DNA of 32,068 nucleotides, taken from the NCBI RefSeq assembly GCF_003857035.1, contig NZ_QGSY01000195.1:1-32068 (forward strand), read 5' to 3'. Source of the DNA: Micromonospora arida. Lineage in GTDB: Bacteria > Actinomycetota > Actinomycetes > Mycobacteriales > Micromonosporaceae. Position numbers and translations under genes: made by a program. Below the pieces are notes generated by a model that saw only the letters and a list, made by a program, of their open reading frames with translations, was not told where the DNA came from and ran no database searches. This document shows, piece by piece, positions 7,378-14,356 of the stretch (position 1 is the first letter of the stretch; each line of letters opens with the position of its first letter).

Positions 7378-8328
7378 ATGCGAGCGATCACCGTAAGCGA
7401 CCGTCACGCGGGTGTCGGCGGGCTCACCCTCACCGACATGCCGTACCCCCATGCCGCGGAGAACGACGTCATCGTGCGCGTCCACGCCGCCGGTTTCACC
7501 CCCGGCGAACTCGACTGGCCGGCGACGTGGACCGATCGCGCCGGCCGCGACCGGACACCCACCATCCCCGGGCACGAGCTGTCGGGAGTCGTTGTCGAAC
7601 TCGGTTACGGAACCACCGGGCTCACCGTGGGCCAACGGGTGTTCGGGCTGACCGACTGGGCGCGCAACGGATCCCTGGCCGAGTACACGGCGGTGGAGGC
7701 TCGCAACCTCGCTCCGCTGGCGGCAGACATCGACCACGCCGTGGCCGCGGCGCTGCCCATCTCCGGACTGACCGCATGGCAGGCACTGTTCGACCACGCC
7801 CACCTCGCGCCGGGCCAGACCGTCCTGATTCACGGTGCCGCGGGCGGCGTCGGCTCGATCGCCGTTCAACTCGCGCGGGAGGTGGGCGCCCACGTGATCG
7901 GCACCGGCCGAGCCGACGACCGTGATCTCGCGCTCGCTCTCGGCGCGCAGACCTTCGTCGACCTGGACGCTGACGACCTGCACCAGGTCGGCGAGGTGGA
8001 CGTGGTGCTCGACGTGATCGGCGGTGACATCCTCCAGCGATCGACCGACCTGGTACGCCCGGGCGGCACCGTCGTCACCATCGCCGCGCCACCCACCGTT
8101 CAACCGAAGGACGGGCGAGCCGTCTTCTTCGTCGTCGAGCCTGATCGCGCCCGGCTGATCGACCTCGCCCAGCGTCTGCGGAGCGGACGGCTCAAACCCA
8201 TCGTCGGCGGCGTCCGGCCGCTGCACGAAACGGCCTCGGCGTTCGCCCGTCACCACCGCGCGCCGGGCAAGACGATCATTCAGGTCGCGGACGTACAAGC
8301 ACCGCAGCACCCGAGCATGGACAGCTGA
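7378..8328 (+). CDS. NADP-dependent oxidoreductase (quinone oxidoreductase-like MDR family)
   Basis: This 316-residue member of the medium-chain dehydrogenase/reductase superfamily has a GroES-like N-terminal domain (about 1-120, with PTIPGHELSGVV). The Rossmann domain contains LIHGAAGGVGSIAVQLAREVGAHVIGTG at about 144-171. The structural zinc cysteine cluster is absent, which places it with the zinc-free quinone oxidoreductase-like proteins. These use NADPH to reduce quinones or enones; the substrate here is unknown. Length is normal for the family. Only ten bases separate it from the HD gene, so it is the second gene of that transcript. Its start lacks a strong Shine-Dalgarno sequence, consistent with re-initiation from the upstream gene. 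Confidence 0.9.
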   Translation: MRAITVSDRHAGVGGLTLTDMPYPHAAENDVIVRVHAAGFTPGELDWPATWTDRAGRDRTPTIPGHELSGVVVELGYGTTGLTVGQRVFGLTDWARNGSLAEYTAVEARNLAPLAADIDHAVAAALPISGLTAWQALFDHAHLAPGQTVLIHGAAGGVGSIAVQLAREVGAHVIGTGRADDRDLALALGAQTFVDLDADDLHQVGEVDVVLDVIGGDILQRSTDLVRPGGTVVTIAAPPTVQPKDGRAVFFVVEPDRARLIDLAQRLRSGRLKPIVGGVRPLHETASAFARHHRAPGKTIIQVADVQAPQHPSMDS

Positions 8329-8397
8329 CTTGCGCGGGTGCCGACAGGCTGGGCTGTTTTTCCGTTTGGGCAACCACGTCGACATGAGGAGACGCGC

Positions 8398-9708
8398 ATG
8401 GCCAAGGTGATAGTTGGAGCGACCCCCTTTCAGGGGCACGTGAGCCCAGTCCTCACGGTCGCGGCGGACCTGGTCGGGCGTGGTCACGAGGTGGTCGTGT
8501 ACACCGGTTCCCGGTTCGCGGAGCGCGCTCTGGCGATCGGGGCGCGGTTCCAGGCGCTACCTCCGGAAGCCGACCTCGACGACCGGAGGTTGGACACACT
8601 CTTTCCGGCACGGGCCACACTGCCGCCAGGGCCAGCCCAGCTGTCGTTCGACTTCGAGAACTTCTTCCTGGGCCACCTGCCCGCCCAGCTACGGGGTCTG
8701 CGGGCACTGCTGGCCGAGTTCCCCGCGGACGTGGTGCTGGGTGAGCTCGGATTCTGGTCGATACCGGCGCTCAGCCTCGCCATGGCGCCGGAGGAACGCC
8801 CCACGCTCGTGACGCTGGGCTCGGTTCCCCTGCTGATCCAGAGCGAGGACACTCCGGCGTTCGGCCTCGGAATACTGCCGACGTCGGGCGAGGAGGCACG
8901 CGCCCGCAACCGAGCGATGAACGCTGAGGCGCGCCAGATCTTTGCCGCTCTGCAGACAATCGGCGAGGCAACGCTCGCGTCATTGGGCGTGACGCTGCCG
9001 GACTACCTTTTCGACGCGCCCTTCCGCCGTACGGACCACTACCTGCAGCTGACCGTGCCTGGCTTCGAGTACCCCCGCAGCGACCTTCCGGCGCACCTGC
9101 GCTTCGTCGGTACGCTTCCTCCTTCCCGCAGTGACGAATACGAGGAGCCGGCATGGTGGGCTGAGCTGTCGTCCGGTCGGCCGGTGGTTGTCGTCACCCA
9201 GGGAACTGTCGCCAACAGCGATCTGAACGACCTGGTCATCCCCACAGTGCGCGCCCTTGCCGATCTCGACGTCCTCGTCGTGGCCGCCACCGCACGGGAG
9301 GACGGCCCGGCCCTGGTACGCCAGGCCCTGCGTGACGTGCCGGACAACGTGCGGGTGGCCAGCTTCGTACCGTTCGACCGGCTGCTCCCGCACGCCGACG
9401 CGCTGGTCACCAACGGCGGTTACGGCGGGGTGCAGACCGCCCTGTATCACGGAGTGCCGTTGGTGGTCGCCGGTGCCAGCGAGGACAAGCCGGAGGTGGC
9501 CGCCCGCGTCGAGTGGACCGGCACCGGAGTCAATCTGCGTACCAGCACGCCGGGGATCACCGAGTTGCGCGCCGCGGTGCGGACGGTGCTGAACGACCCC
9601 GGCTACCGCTCCCAGGCGGAGGTCTTGGCCAAGGAGATTGGGCAGTACGACCCGTTCGACGCGATCGCCGACATCATCGACGGGGCGGCGTTTCTCAAGC
9701 AGGGGTAG
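8398..9708 (+). CDS. Glycosyltransferase, GT1/UGT-MGT type
   Basis: This 436-residue GT-B enzyme opens with MAKVIVGATPFQGHVSPVLTVA, the acceptor-side Rossmann start of the macrolide/UDP-glucuronosyl transferase-like family. Its donor-binding signature (LLPHADALVTNGGYGGVQTALYHGVPLVV) is near residue 340. Related enzymes glycosylate macrolides, flavonoids or other small molecules, often as inactivation or tailoring. The acceptor cannot be read from sequence. The ATG at 8398 follows GAGGAG; an upstream in-frame ATG at 8338 has no such site. It lies 69 bp after the oxidoreductase on the same strand and could be part of that transcript or an independent gene. No aglycone biosynthesis genes are nearby, so self-protection or xenobiotic modification is more likely than a pathway role. 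Confidence 0.9.
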   Translation: MAKVIVGATPFQGHVSPVLTVAADLVGRGHEVVVYTGSRFAERALAIGARFQALPPEADLDDRRLDTLFPARATLPPGPAQLSFDFENFFLGHLPAQLRGLRALLAEFPADVVLGELGFWSIPALSLAMAPEERPTLVTLGSVPLLIQSEDTPAFGLGILPTSGEEARARNRAMNAEARQIFAALQTIGEATLASLGVTLPDYLFDAPFRRTDHYLQLTVPGFEYPRSDLPAHLRFVGTLPPSRSDEYEEPAWWAELSSGRPVVVVTQGTVANSDLNDLVIPTVRALADLDVLVVAATAREDGPALVRQALRDVPDNVRVASFVPFDRLLPHADALVTNGGYGGVQTALYHGVPLVVAGASEDKPEVAARVEWTGTGVNLRTSTPGITELRAAVRTVLNDPGYRSQAEVLAKEIGQYDPFDAIADIIDGAAFLKQG

Positions 9709-9723
9709 CGGTGCACGGATGAC

Positions 9724-10302
9724 TCAGACGTGCAGGGTGGGCCGATAGACGAGCTCCTGGGTGCGACCGTCGAGGGTCCGGCTCTCGATCAGCTCCAGGT
9801 CGAAGTCGGCCGCTCCCTGGAAGATCGGCTCGGTGCCGGTCTGTCCGGTGATCACCGGGAAGAGCGTCACCTGGACGAGGTCGACCAGCCCGGCGGCCAT
9901 CAGCGCCCGGTTCAACGACAGACTGCCGTGCGATCGCAGGGGCACGTCGGACTCCTCCTTGAGCCGGGCGACGACGTCGACCGCGTCACCGCGCACGACG
10001 GTCGCGTCCGGCCAGTCGAGGGGGCCTTCCAGCGTGTTCGACACCACGGTCGCCGGGAGGTTCCTCATCTGGGTCACCCAGGCGTCGCGGACCTCGGACT
10101 CCTCGGTGCTCGCGGCCAGCATCTGCGCGAACACCCGGTACGTGTGGGCCCCGAAGACCATGCGCTGCTCCGCGCTGTAGACGGACAGGCGGTGCGCGAG
10201 CAGTTCGGGGCCCTGCTTCCCCCAGTAGCCGCCCCAGTTGCCACTGGTGGTTCCGAAGCCGTCGAGGCTGGAAAAGACGTCGACGGTGTAGGTAGCGGTC
10301 AT
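9724..10302 (-). CDS. Dihydrofolate reductase/RibD C-terminal family protein
   Basis: This 192-residue protein of the RibD_C/DHFR-like fold has the typical beginning TYTVDVFSSLDGFGTT. The body includes SAEQRMVFGAHTYRVFAQM and the SHGSLSLNRALMAAGLVDLVQVTLFPVITG segment that forms the NADPH site. Members are NADPH-dependent reductases of mostly unknown substrate; true folate reduction is not implied. Its ATG overlaps the stop of the upstream sigma-factor gene as ATGA (10302-10299), so it is translationally coupled to the ECF42-type sigma factor. It is the last gene of that module. It converges on the glycosyltransferase with a gap of 15 bp and no obvious terminator between them. Confidence 0.9.
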   Translation of the reverse strand: MTATYTVDVFSSLDGFGTTSGNWGGYWGKQGPELLAHRLSVYSAEQRMVFGAHTYRVFAQMLAASTEESEVRDAWVTQMRNLPATVVSNTLEGPLDWPDATVVRGDAVDVVARLKEESDVPLRSHGSLSLNRALMAAGLVDLVQVTLFPVITGQTGTEPIFQGAADFDLELIESRTLDGRTQELVYRPTLHV

Positions 10303-11498
10303 GATGTTCTCCGTTCACGGGTGAGTTCGGTGCGACGGGTCTGCAGGTAGGCCCGCTCGGTCTCGTTGGTGGCCAGTGCCGCGGCCTGGTCGTAGGCGGC
10401 TCGGGCCTCGTCGTTGCGTCCGAGCCGGGCGAGCAGTTCGGCCCGGGTGGCGGGCAGCCGGTGATAGCCCGGGAGGTCGATGCCCTCCAACGCGGCGAGG
10501 GCCACCGCCGGTCCGTGCACCTCGGCGACGGCGACCGCACGGTTGAGCGCCACGACCGGGGTTGGCGCGAGAGCGAAAAGCTGGTCGTACAGTGCCAGGA
10601 CCTGCGGCCAGTCGGTGGCGGCGCCGTCGGTGTGCACCGCGCTGATCGCGGCCTGGATCTGGTACGGGCCGGGCCGGTTACGGCGCAGGCAACGGCGAAC
10701 GAGGTCATGGCCCTCGGCGATCAGCGGCCGGCTCCACAGTGATCGGTCCTGGTCGGCCAGCAGCACCAGGTCGCCGGTCGGGCCGAGCCGGGCCGGGCGG
10801 CGCGCCTCGGTCAGCAGCAGCAGGGCGAGCAGGCCCAGGACCTCGGGCTCGTCGGGCATCAACGCGGCGAGTTCGCGGGCCAGCCGGATCGCCTCGGCGC
10901 ACAGGTCCGTTCTGATCAACGGGCCGGCGGTGGACGCGTAGCCCTCGTTGAACATCAGGTAGAGCACCGCGAGGACGGGCGGCAGCCGGTCCGGCAGCTC
11001 ATGTTCGGCCGGCACCCGGTACGGGATCGCGGCGTCGCGGATCTTCTTCTTGGCGCGCACGATCCGCTGGGCGATGGTCGCCTCCTGGACCAGGTAGGCA
11101 CGGGCGATCTCCGGTACTTCGAGGCCGCCCAGCAGGCGCAGGGTGAGAGCCGTCCGCGCCTGCGGAGCCAGCGCCGGGTGACAGCAGGTGAAGATGAGTC
11201 GCAGCTGGTCGTCGCGCACCGGTCCCACCTCCGAGGGCTCATCCTGGTGATACAGCAGCAGGGCCTGGGCGTGCCGGGCCTCGCGGGTCGACTCCCGGCG
11301 AAGACGGTCGACGGCACGGTTGCGTGCCGTGGTCACGATCCAGGCCCCCGGGTTCGGCGGCAGGGTCTGCCACTTCTGCAGTGCCGTGGTGAAGGCGTCC
11401 TGGACGGCCTCCTCGGCGAGGTTGATGTCGCCGAGGAGGCGGGCCAGGGTGGCGACGCAGCGGCCGTACTCCGCGCGGTAGATGCTCGCCAGGTCCAT
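10299..11498 (-). CDS. ECF42-type RNA polymerase sigma factor with C-terminal helical extension
   Basis: This 399-residue protein has sigma region 2 (GDINLAEEAVQDAFTTALQKW) and region 4 (LRLLGGLEVPEIARAYLVQEATIAQRIVRAKKKI). A long C-terminal part of about 200 residues follows (MFNEGYASTAG, DFxxA-like helical repeats to the end), together with the DDQLRLIFTCCHPAL segment typical of this class. ECF42 sigma factors lack an anti-sigma factor and use the TPR-like extension for control. They are encoded beside DGPF/YCII proteins, exactly as here. The ATG at 11498 was chosen because it begins the family-typical MDLASIYRAEY. It lies 20 bp behind the YCII gene and overlaps the reductase gene by four bases. 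A candidate promoter of the class lies upstream of the first gene of the operon. Confidence 0.92.
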   Translation of the reverse strand: MDLASIYRAEYGRCVATLARLLGDINLAEEAVQDAFTTALQKWQTLPPNPGAWIVTTARNRAVDRLRRESTREARHAQALLLYHQDEPSEVGPVRDDQLRLIFTCCHPALAPQARTALTLRLLGGLEVPEIARAYLVQEATIAQRIVRAKKKIRDAAIPYRVPAEHELPDRLPPVLAVLYLMFNEGYASTAGPLIRTDLCAEAIRLARELAALMPDEPEVLGLLALLLLTEARRPARLGPTGDLVLLADQDRSLWSRPLIAEGHDLVRRCLRRNRPGPYQIQAAISAVHTDGAATDWPQVLALYDQLFALAPTPVVALNRAVAVAEVHGPAVALAALEGIDLPGYHRLPATRAELLARLGRNDEARAAYDQAAALATNETERAYLQTRRTELTRERRTS

Positions 11499-11518
11499 GT
11501 CGGGAGACCGGCTGCTGG

Positions 11519-11872
11519 TCAGGCCTGGGACAGGTCGTCGAAGGGGCGCACCTCGATCGGGCCGCAGGCCGCCGCGCACCTCTCGGCCCAGGCCAGCGCC
11601 GCGTCCAGGTCCGCGCACTTGATGACCCAGAACCCGGCGATGTGCTCCTTCGTCTCGGCGAACGGCCCGTCGCTCATGGCGGTGGTGCCGTTCTCGACCC
11701 GGACGACGGTGGCGCTGTCCGGCGAGGTGAGTCCCCCGCTGAAGACCCAGGCGCCCGCGGCCTGCATGTCGTCGTTGATCCGGCCGGTCTCCCTGAACAT
11801 GGTCTGCGTCTCCTCGTCGGACGGCGTCGGTGCGCCCTCGACGAAATGCACGGACAGCAGGTACTGCTTCAT
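11519..11872 (-). CDS. YCII/DGPF-domain protein
   Basis: This 117-residue YCII-family protein has a ferredoxin-like fold. It begins MKQYLLSVHFVEGAP and contains the diagnostic DGPFAETKEHIAGFWVI (about 67-83), followed by the DLDAALAWAERCAAACGPIEVRPF end. DGPF proteins are the standard neighbours and regulatory targets of ECF42 sigma factors. Their biochemical role is unknown, though the wider YCII family includes catalytic or small-molecule-binding proteins with a conserved His-Asp pair. The ATG follows CCGGAGGA. It lies 36 bp after the membrane-protein gene and 20 bp before the sigma factor, so the four genes most likely form one operon. Confidence 0.93.
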   Translation of the reverse strand: MKQYLLSVHFVEGAPTPSDEETQTMFRETGRINDDMQAAGAWVFSGGLTSPDSATVVRVENGTTAMSDGPFAETKEHIAGFWVIKCADLDAALAWAERCAAACGPIEVRPFDDLSQA

Positions 11873-11908
11873 GACGATCCTCCGGTAGCTCGGTGGGAAG
11901 GGAACAGG

Positions 11909-12322
11909 TCAGGCGGCCAGGCGGCGCGCCACGGCGGGGATCATGATCGCTGCCGCGACGAGGTGGGTGAGCATCAGCAGCGTCTTGGTGGCCGCCCCGG
12001 CGTCGGCGATCACGTCCGGCACCAGGGACAGGACCGTCAGGACCACGGTCGTGCGGACGAACGTGAGCCGGGGGCGCCGGGCGAAACGCGCCAGCGACGC
12101 GGCGATGATCACGCCGATCAGCGAGAAGACGGCGGTCAGCACCCCGAACCCCGTCACGGGGATCGGGGCGCCGCCCAGCTCGAGGCTGATCCCGGCCAGG
12201 TTTCCGGCGGCGGCGACGGCCATGGTGGCGATGCTCGCCGCGACCGTGGCGGCGACACCGGTCCGGATCAGCGCACCGACATTCGACGTGGTGACGTGGG
12301 TCGTGTTCGCAGTGTCGGTCAT
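11909..12322 (-). CDS. Four-helix membrane protein, DUF6069-like
   Basis: This 137-residue integral membrane protein has four predicted helices: about 16-37 (LIRTGVAATVAASIATMAVAAAG), 50-73 (PVTGFGVLTAVFSLIGVIIAASLA), 84-102 (TTVVLTVLSLVPDVIADAG) and 108-132 (TLLMLTHLVAAAIMIPAVA). Size and pattern fit DUF6069, a family common in actinobacteria with no known function. GGAGGG immediately upstream fixes the ATG at 12322; a longer in-frame reading starting at 12412 lacks such a site. It is the first gene of the ECF42 module and lies downstream of the candidate TGTCGA-type promoter, so it may be part of that regulon. The family assignment is from memory of the pattern and is less certain than the topology. 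Confidence 0.8.
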   Translation of the reverse strand: MTDTANTTHVTTSNVGALIRTGVAATVAASIATMAVAAAGNLAGISLELGGAPIPVTGFGVLTAVFSLIGVIIAASLARFARRPRLTFVRTTVVLTVLSLVPDVIADAGAATKTLLMLTHLVAAAIMIPAVARRLAA

Positions 12323-12375
12323 CGTGCCCTCCAGTGGGTGTGCGGCCCGTTGCGATACCGGGCTCTCACCAGGGC

Positions 12376-12402
12376 TACGAACGGAACCGATCCCAATCGA
12401 CA
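12376..12402 (-). promoter_or_regulatory. Candidate ECF42-type promoter
   Basis: On the minus strand TGTCGA (12402-12397) is followed after 17 bases by CGTA (12379-12376). As I recall the literature, ECF42 sigma factors recognise TGTCGA at -35 and a CGA/TC-like -10, so three of the four -10 bases fit. It lies about 54 bases upstream of the first ATG of the ECF42 module. Confidence 0.5.
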
Positions 12403-12579
12403 GCACGCCCACAATTCTTGTCGACGATTTTCGAGACGACGCAGTCTCGGGACATAGCGGACGAGCCAGACCACCGATTCTCGCAGCTCGGCTGCCCAGC
12501 GGCCGACGGCACGCTGGCTTCGAGGACTACAGCGCGTTCGGCGTACGGCGCGGTTGCCCGCGTGCTGGGGCGAGCACGA
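12403..12579. other. Non-coding gap with a small palindrome
   Basis: No gene is supported in this gap between two minus-strand genes. It contains CGAGAC-N6-GTCTCG (12432-12449) and a GTCGAC site at 12420-12425. The palindrome could be a weak terminator of the upstream membrane-protein gene or a protein-binding site. Nothing else stands out. Confidence 0.35.
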
Positions 12580-13023
12580 TCAGAAGGGGTGGATGAACAG
12601 CACCCAGACAAGGGGAATGGCAGCCACCGGCGCCGCGACCAGGGCGCCGATGCGCACCCAGGGCGGCAGGCTGGCCCGGAGGGCCAGGACGATGGCCGCT
12701 GCGCCGTAGCCGCCCGCCAGCAACGCGGTCGGGAGCAACTGCAACGTGTCGGGTCCGCAGTCCGACGGATCCTGCACGAATGGCGGTTGGCAAGGCTCGG
12801 ACGGAGCCATGGTCAGGAGAAGCGCCAGGCCCGACAGGCACATGATCGGCAGTAGCGGGACCGCCAACAGCACGAGTGCGACACCCACCCTGACGCTGGT
12901 GCGGCGCTGCGGTGTCGTCCCGCGCCGCTGCCTGTCGTCGCCGCTCCTGCTCCCACGGTCGGTCACCGTCGCCCCCCGCGATGCCTGGTGATCCGCTGCC
13001 ACCCCCGGATCACTCGGATTCAC
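12580..13023 (-). CDS. Small membrane protein of unknown function
   Basis: This 147-residue product has a charged N-terminus of about 44 residues and three hydrophobic segments: VALVLLAVPLLPIMCLSGLALLL, LLPTALLAGGYGAAAIVLAL and RIGALVAAPVAAIPLVWVLFI. Between the first two lies an extracytoplasmic loop with two cysteines (PCQPPFVQDPSDCGPD) that could pair. I do not recognise a family. The start is uncertain. The GTG at 13023 is the first in frame after a stop. The GTG at 12966 has GGGGGGCG just upstream and would give a 128-residue protein, which may be better. It has no operon partner: 257 bp separate it from the ECF42 module and about 158 bp from the mutarotase gene. Confidence 0.65.
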   Translation of the reverse strand: MNPSDPGVAADHQASRGATVTDRGSRSGDDRQRRGTTPQRRTSVRVGVALVLLAVPLLPIMCLSGLALLLTMAPSEPCQPPFVQDPSDCGPDTLQLLPTALLAGGYGAAAIVLALRASLPPWVRIGALVAAPVAAIPLVWVLFIHPF

Positions 13024-13098
13024 TCTCGACGCTACGGATCACAGCGCGGTCGACCCACCATGGACGGTGAGTAACGAGCGCCGAACTCCCCGCCCCGC

Positions 13099-13170
13099 CG
13101 ATCACGGAGTTGTGGTGGGCGACGAAGCGACCGCCAGCCGCCCGAAACAGGCACCACAACTCCATGATCG
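13099..13170. repeat. REP-like 19-bp inverted repeat
   Basis: The arms at 13099-13117 and 13152-13170 are inverted repeats of 19 bp with a single mismatch (core GGAGTTGTGGTG / CACCACAACTCC), separated by 34 bp. It lies in the gap just downstream of the mutarotase gene. Length, imperfect symmetry and intergenic location resemble REP or MITE-like elements. No second copy was noticed in the window. It could also act as a terminator for the mutarotase gene. Confidence 0.6.
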
Positions 13171-13181
13171 ACACTGTTGAC

Positions 13182-13514
13182 CTAAGCCTCGTCGGCCAGG
13201 TGCCAGACCTCGCGCATCGGGGCCCACCAGTCGCCCGAGCCGGGCTCGGCGATCGACTCCTGGCACGGGTCGGTCAGCTTCCACCACTCCTGCGTCTGCG
13301 GGTCCGCCGCGATCAGCCGCAGGTCGGCCTCGTAGTCGTCGCCCACGTACTCGTAATAGCCGAAGAGCAGGTCGTCGTGGAGAAAGATGGTGTAGTTGCG
13401 GAAGTTCGCCTCGCGCAGCGTCTTCTCCACGCTCGGCCAGACGGCGGCGTGCAACCGCAGGTAGGTCTCCCGCTGCTCGGGGCGGAGTCGGATCACGCAG
13501 CCATGACGTTTCAC
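13182..13514 (-). CDS. rhaM: L-rhamnose mutarotase
   Basis: This 110-residue protein matches the small RhaM/YiiL family, which interconverts the alpha and beta anomers of L-rhamnose and so speeds sugar use. Visible family segments are GCVIRLRPEQRETYLRLHAAVWPSVEKTLREANFRNYTIFLHDDLLFGYYEYVGDD and the C-terminal EWWKLTDPCQ. The N-terminal His is part of VKRHGCVIRL, and the Tyr and Trp pairs typical of the active site are kept. The GTG at 13514 follows AAAGGG and gives the usual family length. No rhamnose isomerase, kinase or aldolase is adjacent, so it is a stand-alone gene here. A large imperfect hairpin (13554-13582) lies in its upstream region. Confidence 0.9.
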   Translation of the reverse strand: MKRHGCVIRLRPEQRETYLRLHAAVWPSVEKTLREANFRNYTIFLHDDLLFGYYEYVGDDYEADLRLIAADPQTQEWWKLTDPCQESIAEPGSGDWWAPMREVWHLADEA

Positions 13515-13553
13515 GTCGTGCCCTTTCGTGTGAGCTGGTTCAGGGGTGCCGAA

Positions 13554-13582
13554 GGCACTGACCGTAGCGGTCGGGCAGTGCC
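13554..13582. promoter_or_regulatory. Large palindrome between mutarotase and response-regulator genes
   Basis: GGCACT then GACCG, a three-base loop TAG, CGGTC, a four-base bulge and AGTGCC form an 11-bp interrupted stem. It lies in the divergent region, 40 bp upstream of the mutarotase start and about 80 bp upstream of the response regulator. It could be an operator or a leader hairpin; nothing links it to a particular regulator. Confidence 0.4.
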
Positions 13583-13660
13583 GGGAGGGGGCCAGCCGGC
13601 CGCCGATGTCGACCGTTCTGCCAGGACTACGCATGGTGGCGCCGGGTCTACCCTCGGGTG

Positions 13661-14341
13661 ATGGAGGGCCGCGTGTTGGTGGTCGAGGACGACTTCTCGA
13701 TCCGGGAGGTCACCGCCCTCGGTCTGCGCCGCGCCGGTTTCCGGGTCGAGACCGCGGTCGACGGGCGGCAGGCCCTGGCCGCGTTCCGCGCCCACCCGGT
13801 CGACCTCATCGTGCTCGACATCATGCTGCCGGGCCTGGACGGTCTGGAGGTCTGCCGGGAGATCCGGCGGACCAGCCAGGTGCCGATCCTGATGCTGACC
13901 GCGCGCACCGACACCATCGACGTGGTGGTCGGGCTGGAGTGCGGCGCGGACGACTATCTGCGCAAGCCCTTCGACCTGCCCGAGTTGGTGGCCCGGGTTC
14001 GCTCGGTGCTGCGCCGGGTGAGCGTGCCAACCCCCTCGACCGTCATCGAGGTCGGCGGCCTGGCGATCGACCCGGGCGGCTTCGTGGTCCGCCGGCACGG
14101 CCAGGAGGTGGCGCTCACCGCCACCGAGTTCCGCCTGTTGCTGGAGCTGGCCCGCCGGCCCGGTCAGGTCTTCACCCGGGAACTGCTGCTGGACCTGGTC
14201 TGGAACCACGACTTCCTCGGCGACTCCCGACTGGTCGACGTGGCGGTGCAGCGGCTACGCGCGAAGGTCGAGGACGACCCTGCGCAGCCACTGCTGATCC
14301 GGACCGTACGCGGCGCCGGCTACAAACTGTCGACGGGCTGA
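13661..14341 (+). CDS. OmpR/PhoB-family response regulator
   Basis: This regulator of 226 residues has a receiver domain (about 4-115) with the acidic pair in VVEDDFS, phospho-acceptor Asp in VLDIMLPGLDG, Thr in MLTART and Lys in LRKPFD. A winged-helix output domain (about 125-225) follows, with EVALTATEFRLLLELARRPGQVFTRELLLDLVW and the VDVAVQRLRAKVEDDP recognition part. The start could be ATG 13661 or the adjoining GTG 13658. No Shine-Dalgarno sequence precedes either, but TACCCT (13649-13654), a TANNNT -10 box, ends six bases before the ATG. A leaderless transcript is therefore likely. It is followed after 15 bp by its sensor kinase and then a lipoprotein gene. Confidence 0.93.
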   Translation: MEGRVLVVEDDFSIREVTALGLRRAGFRVETAVDGRQALAAFRAHPVDLIVLDIMLPGLDGLEVCREIRRTSQVPILMLTARTDTIDVVVGLECGADDYLRKPFDLPELVARVRSVLRRVSVPTPSTVIEVGGLAIDPGGFVVRRHGQEVALTATEFRLLLELARRPGQVFTRELLLDLVWNHDFLGDSRLVDVAVQRLRAKVEDDPAQPLLIRTVRGAGYKLSTG

Positions 14342-14356
14342 CGGGGGGGGTCGGCG

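Noticed and set aside
10299..11618. 40-codon upstream extension of the ECF42 sigma gene
   Set aside because: It would overlap the YCII gene and reads as Arg/Gly-rich sequence. The ATG at 11498 starts the family-typical MDLASIYRAEY.
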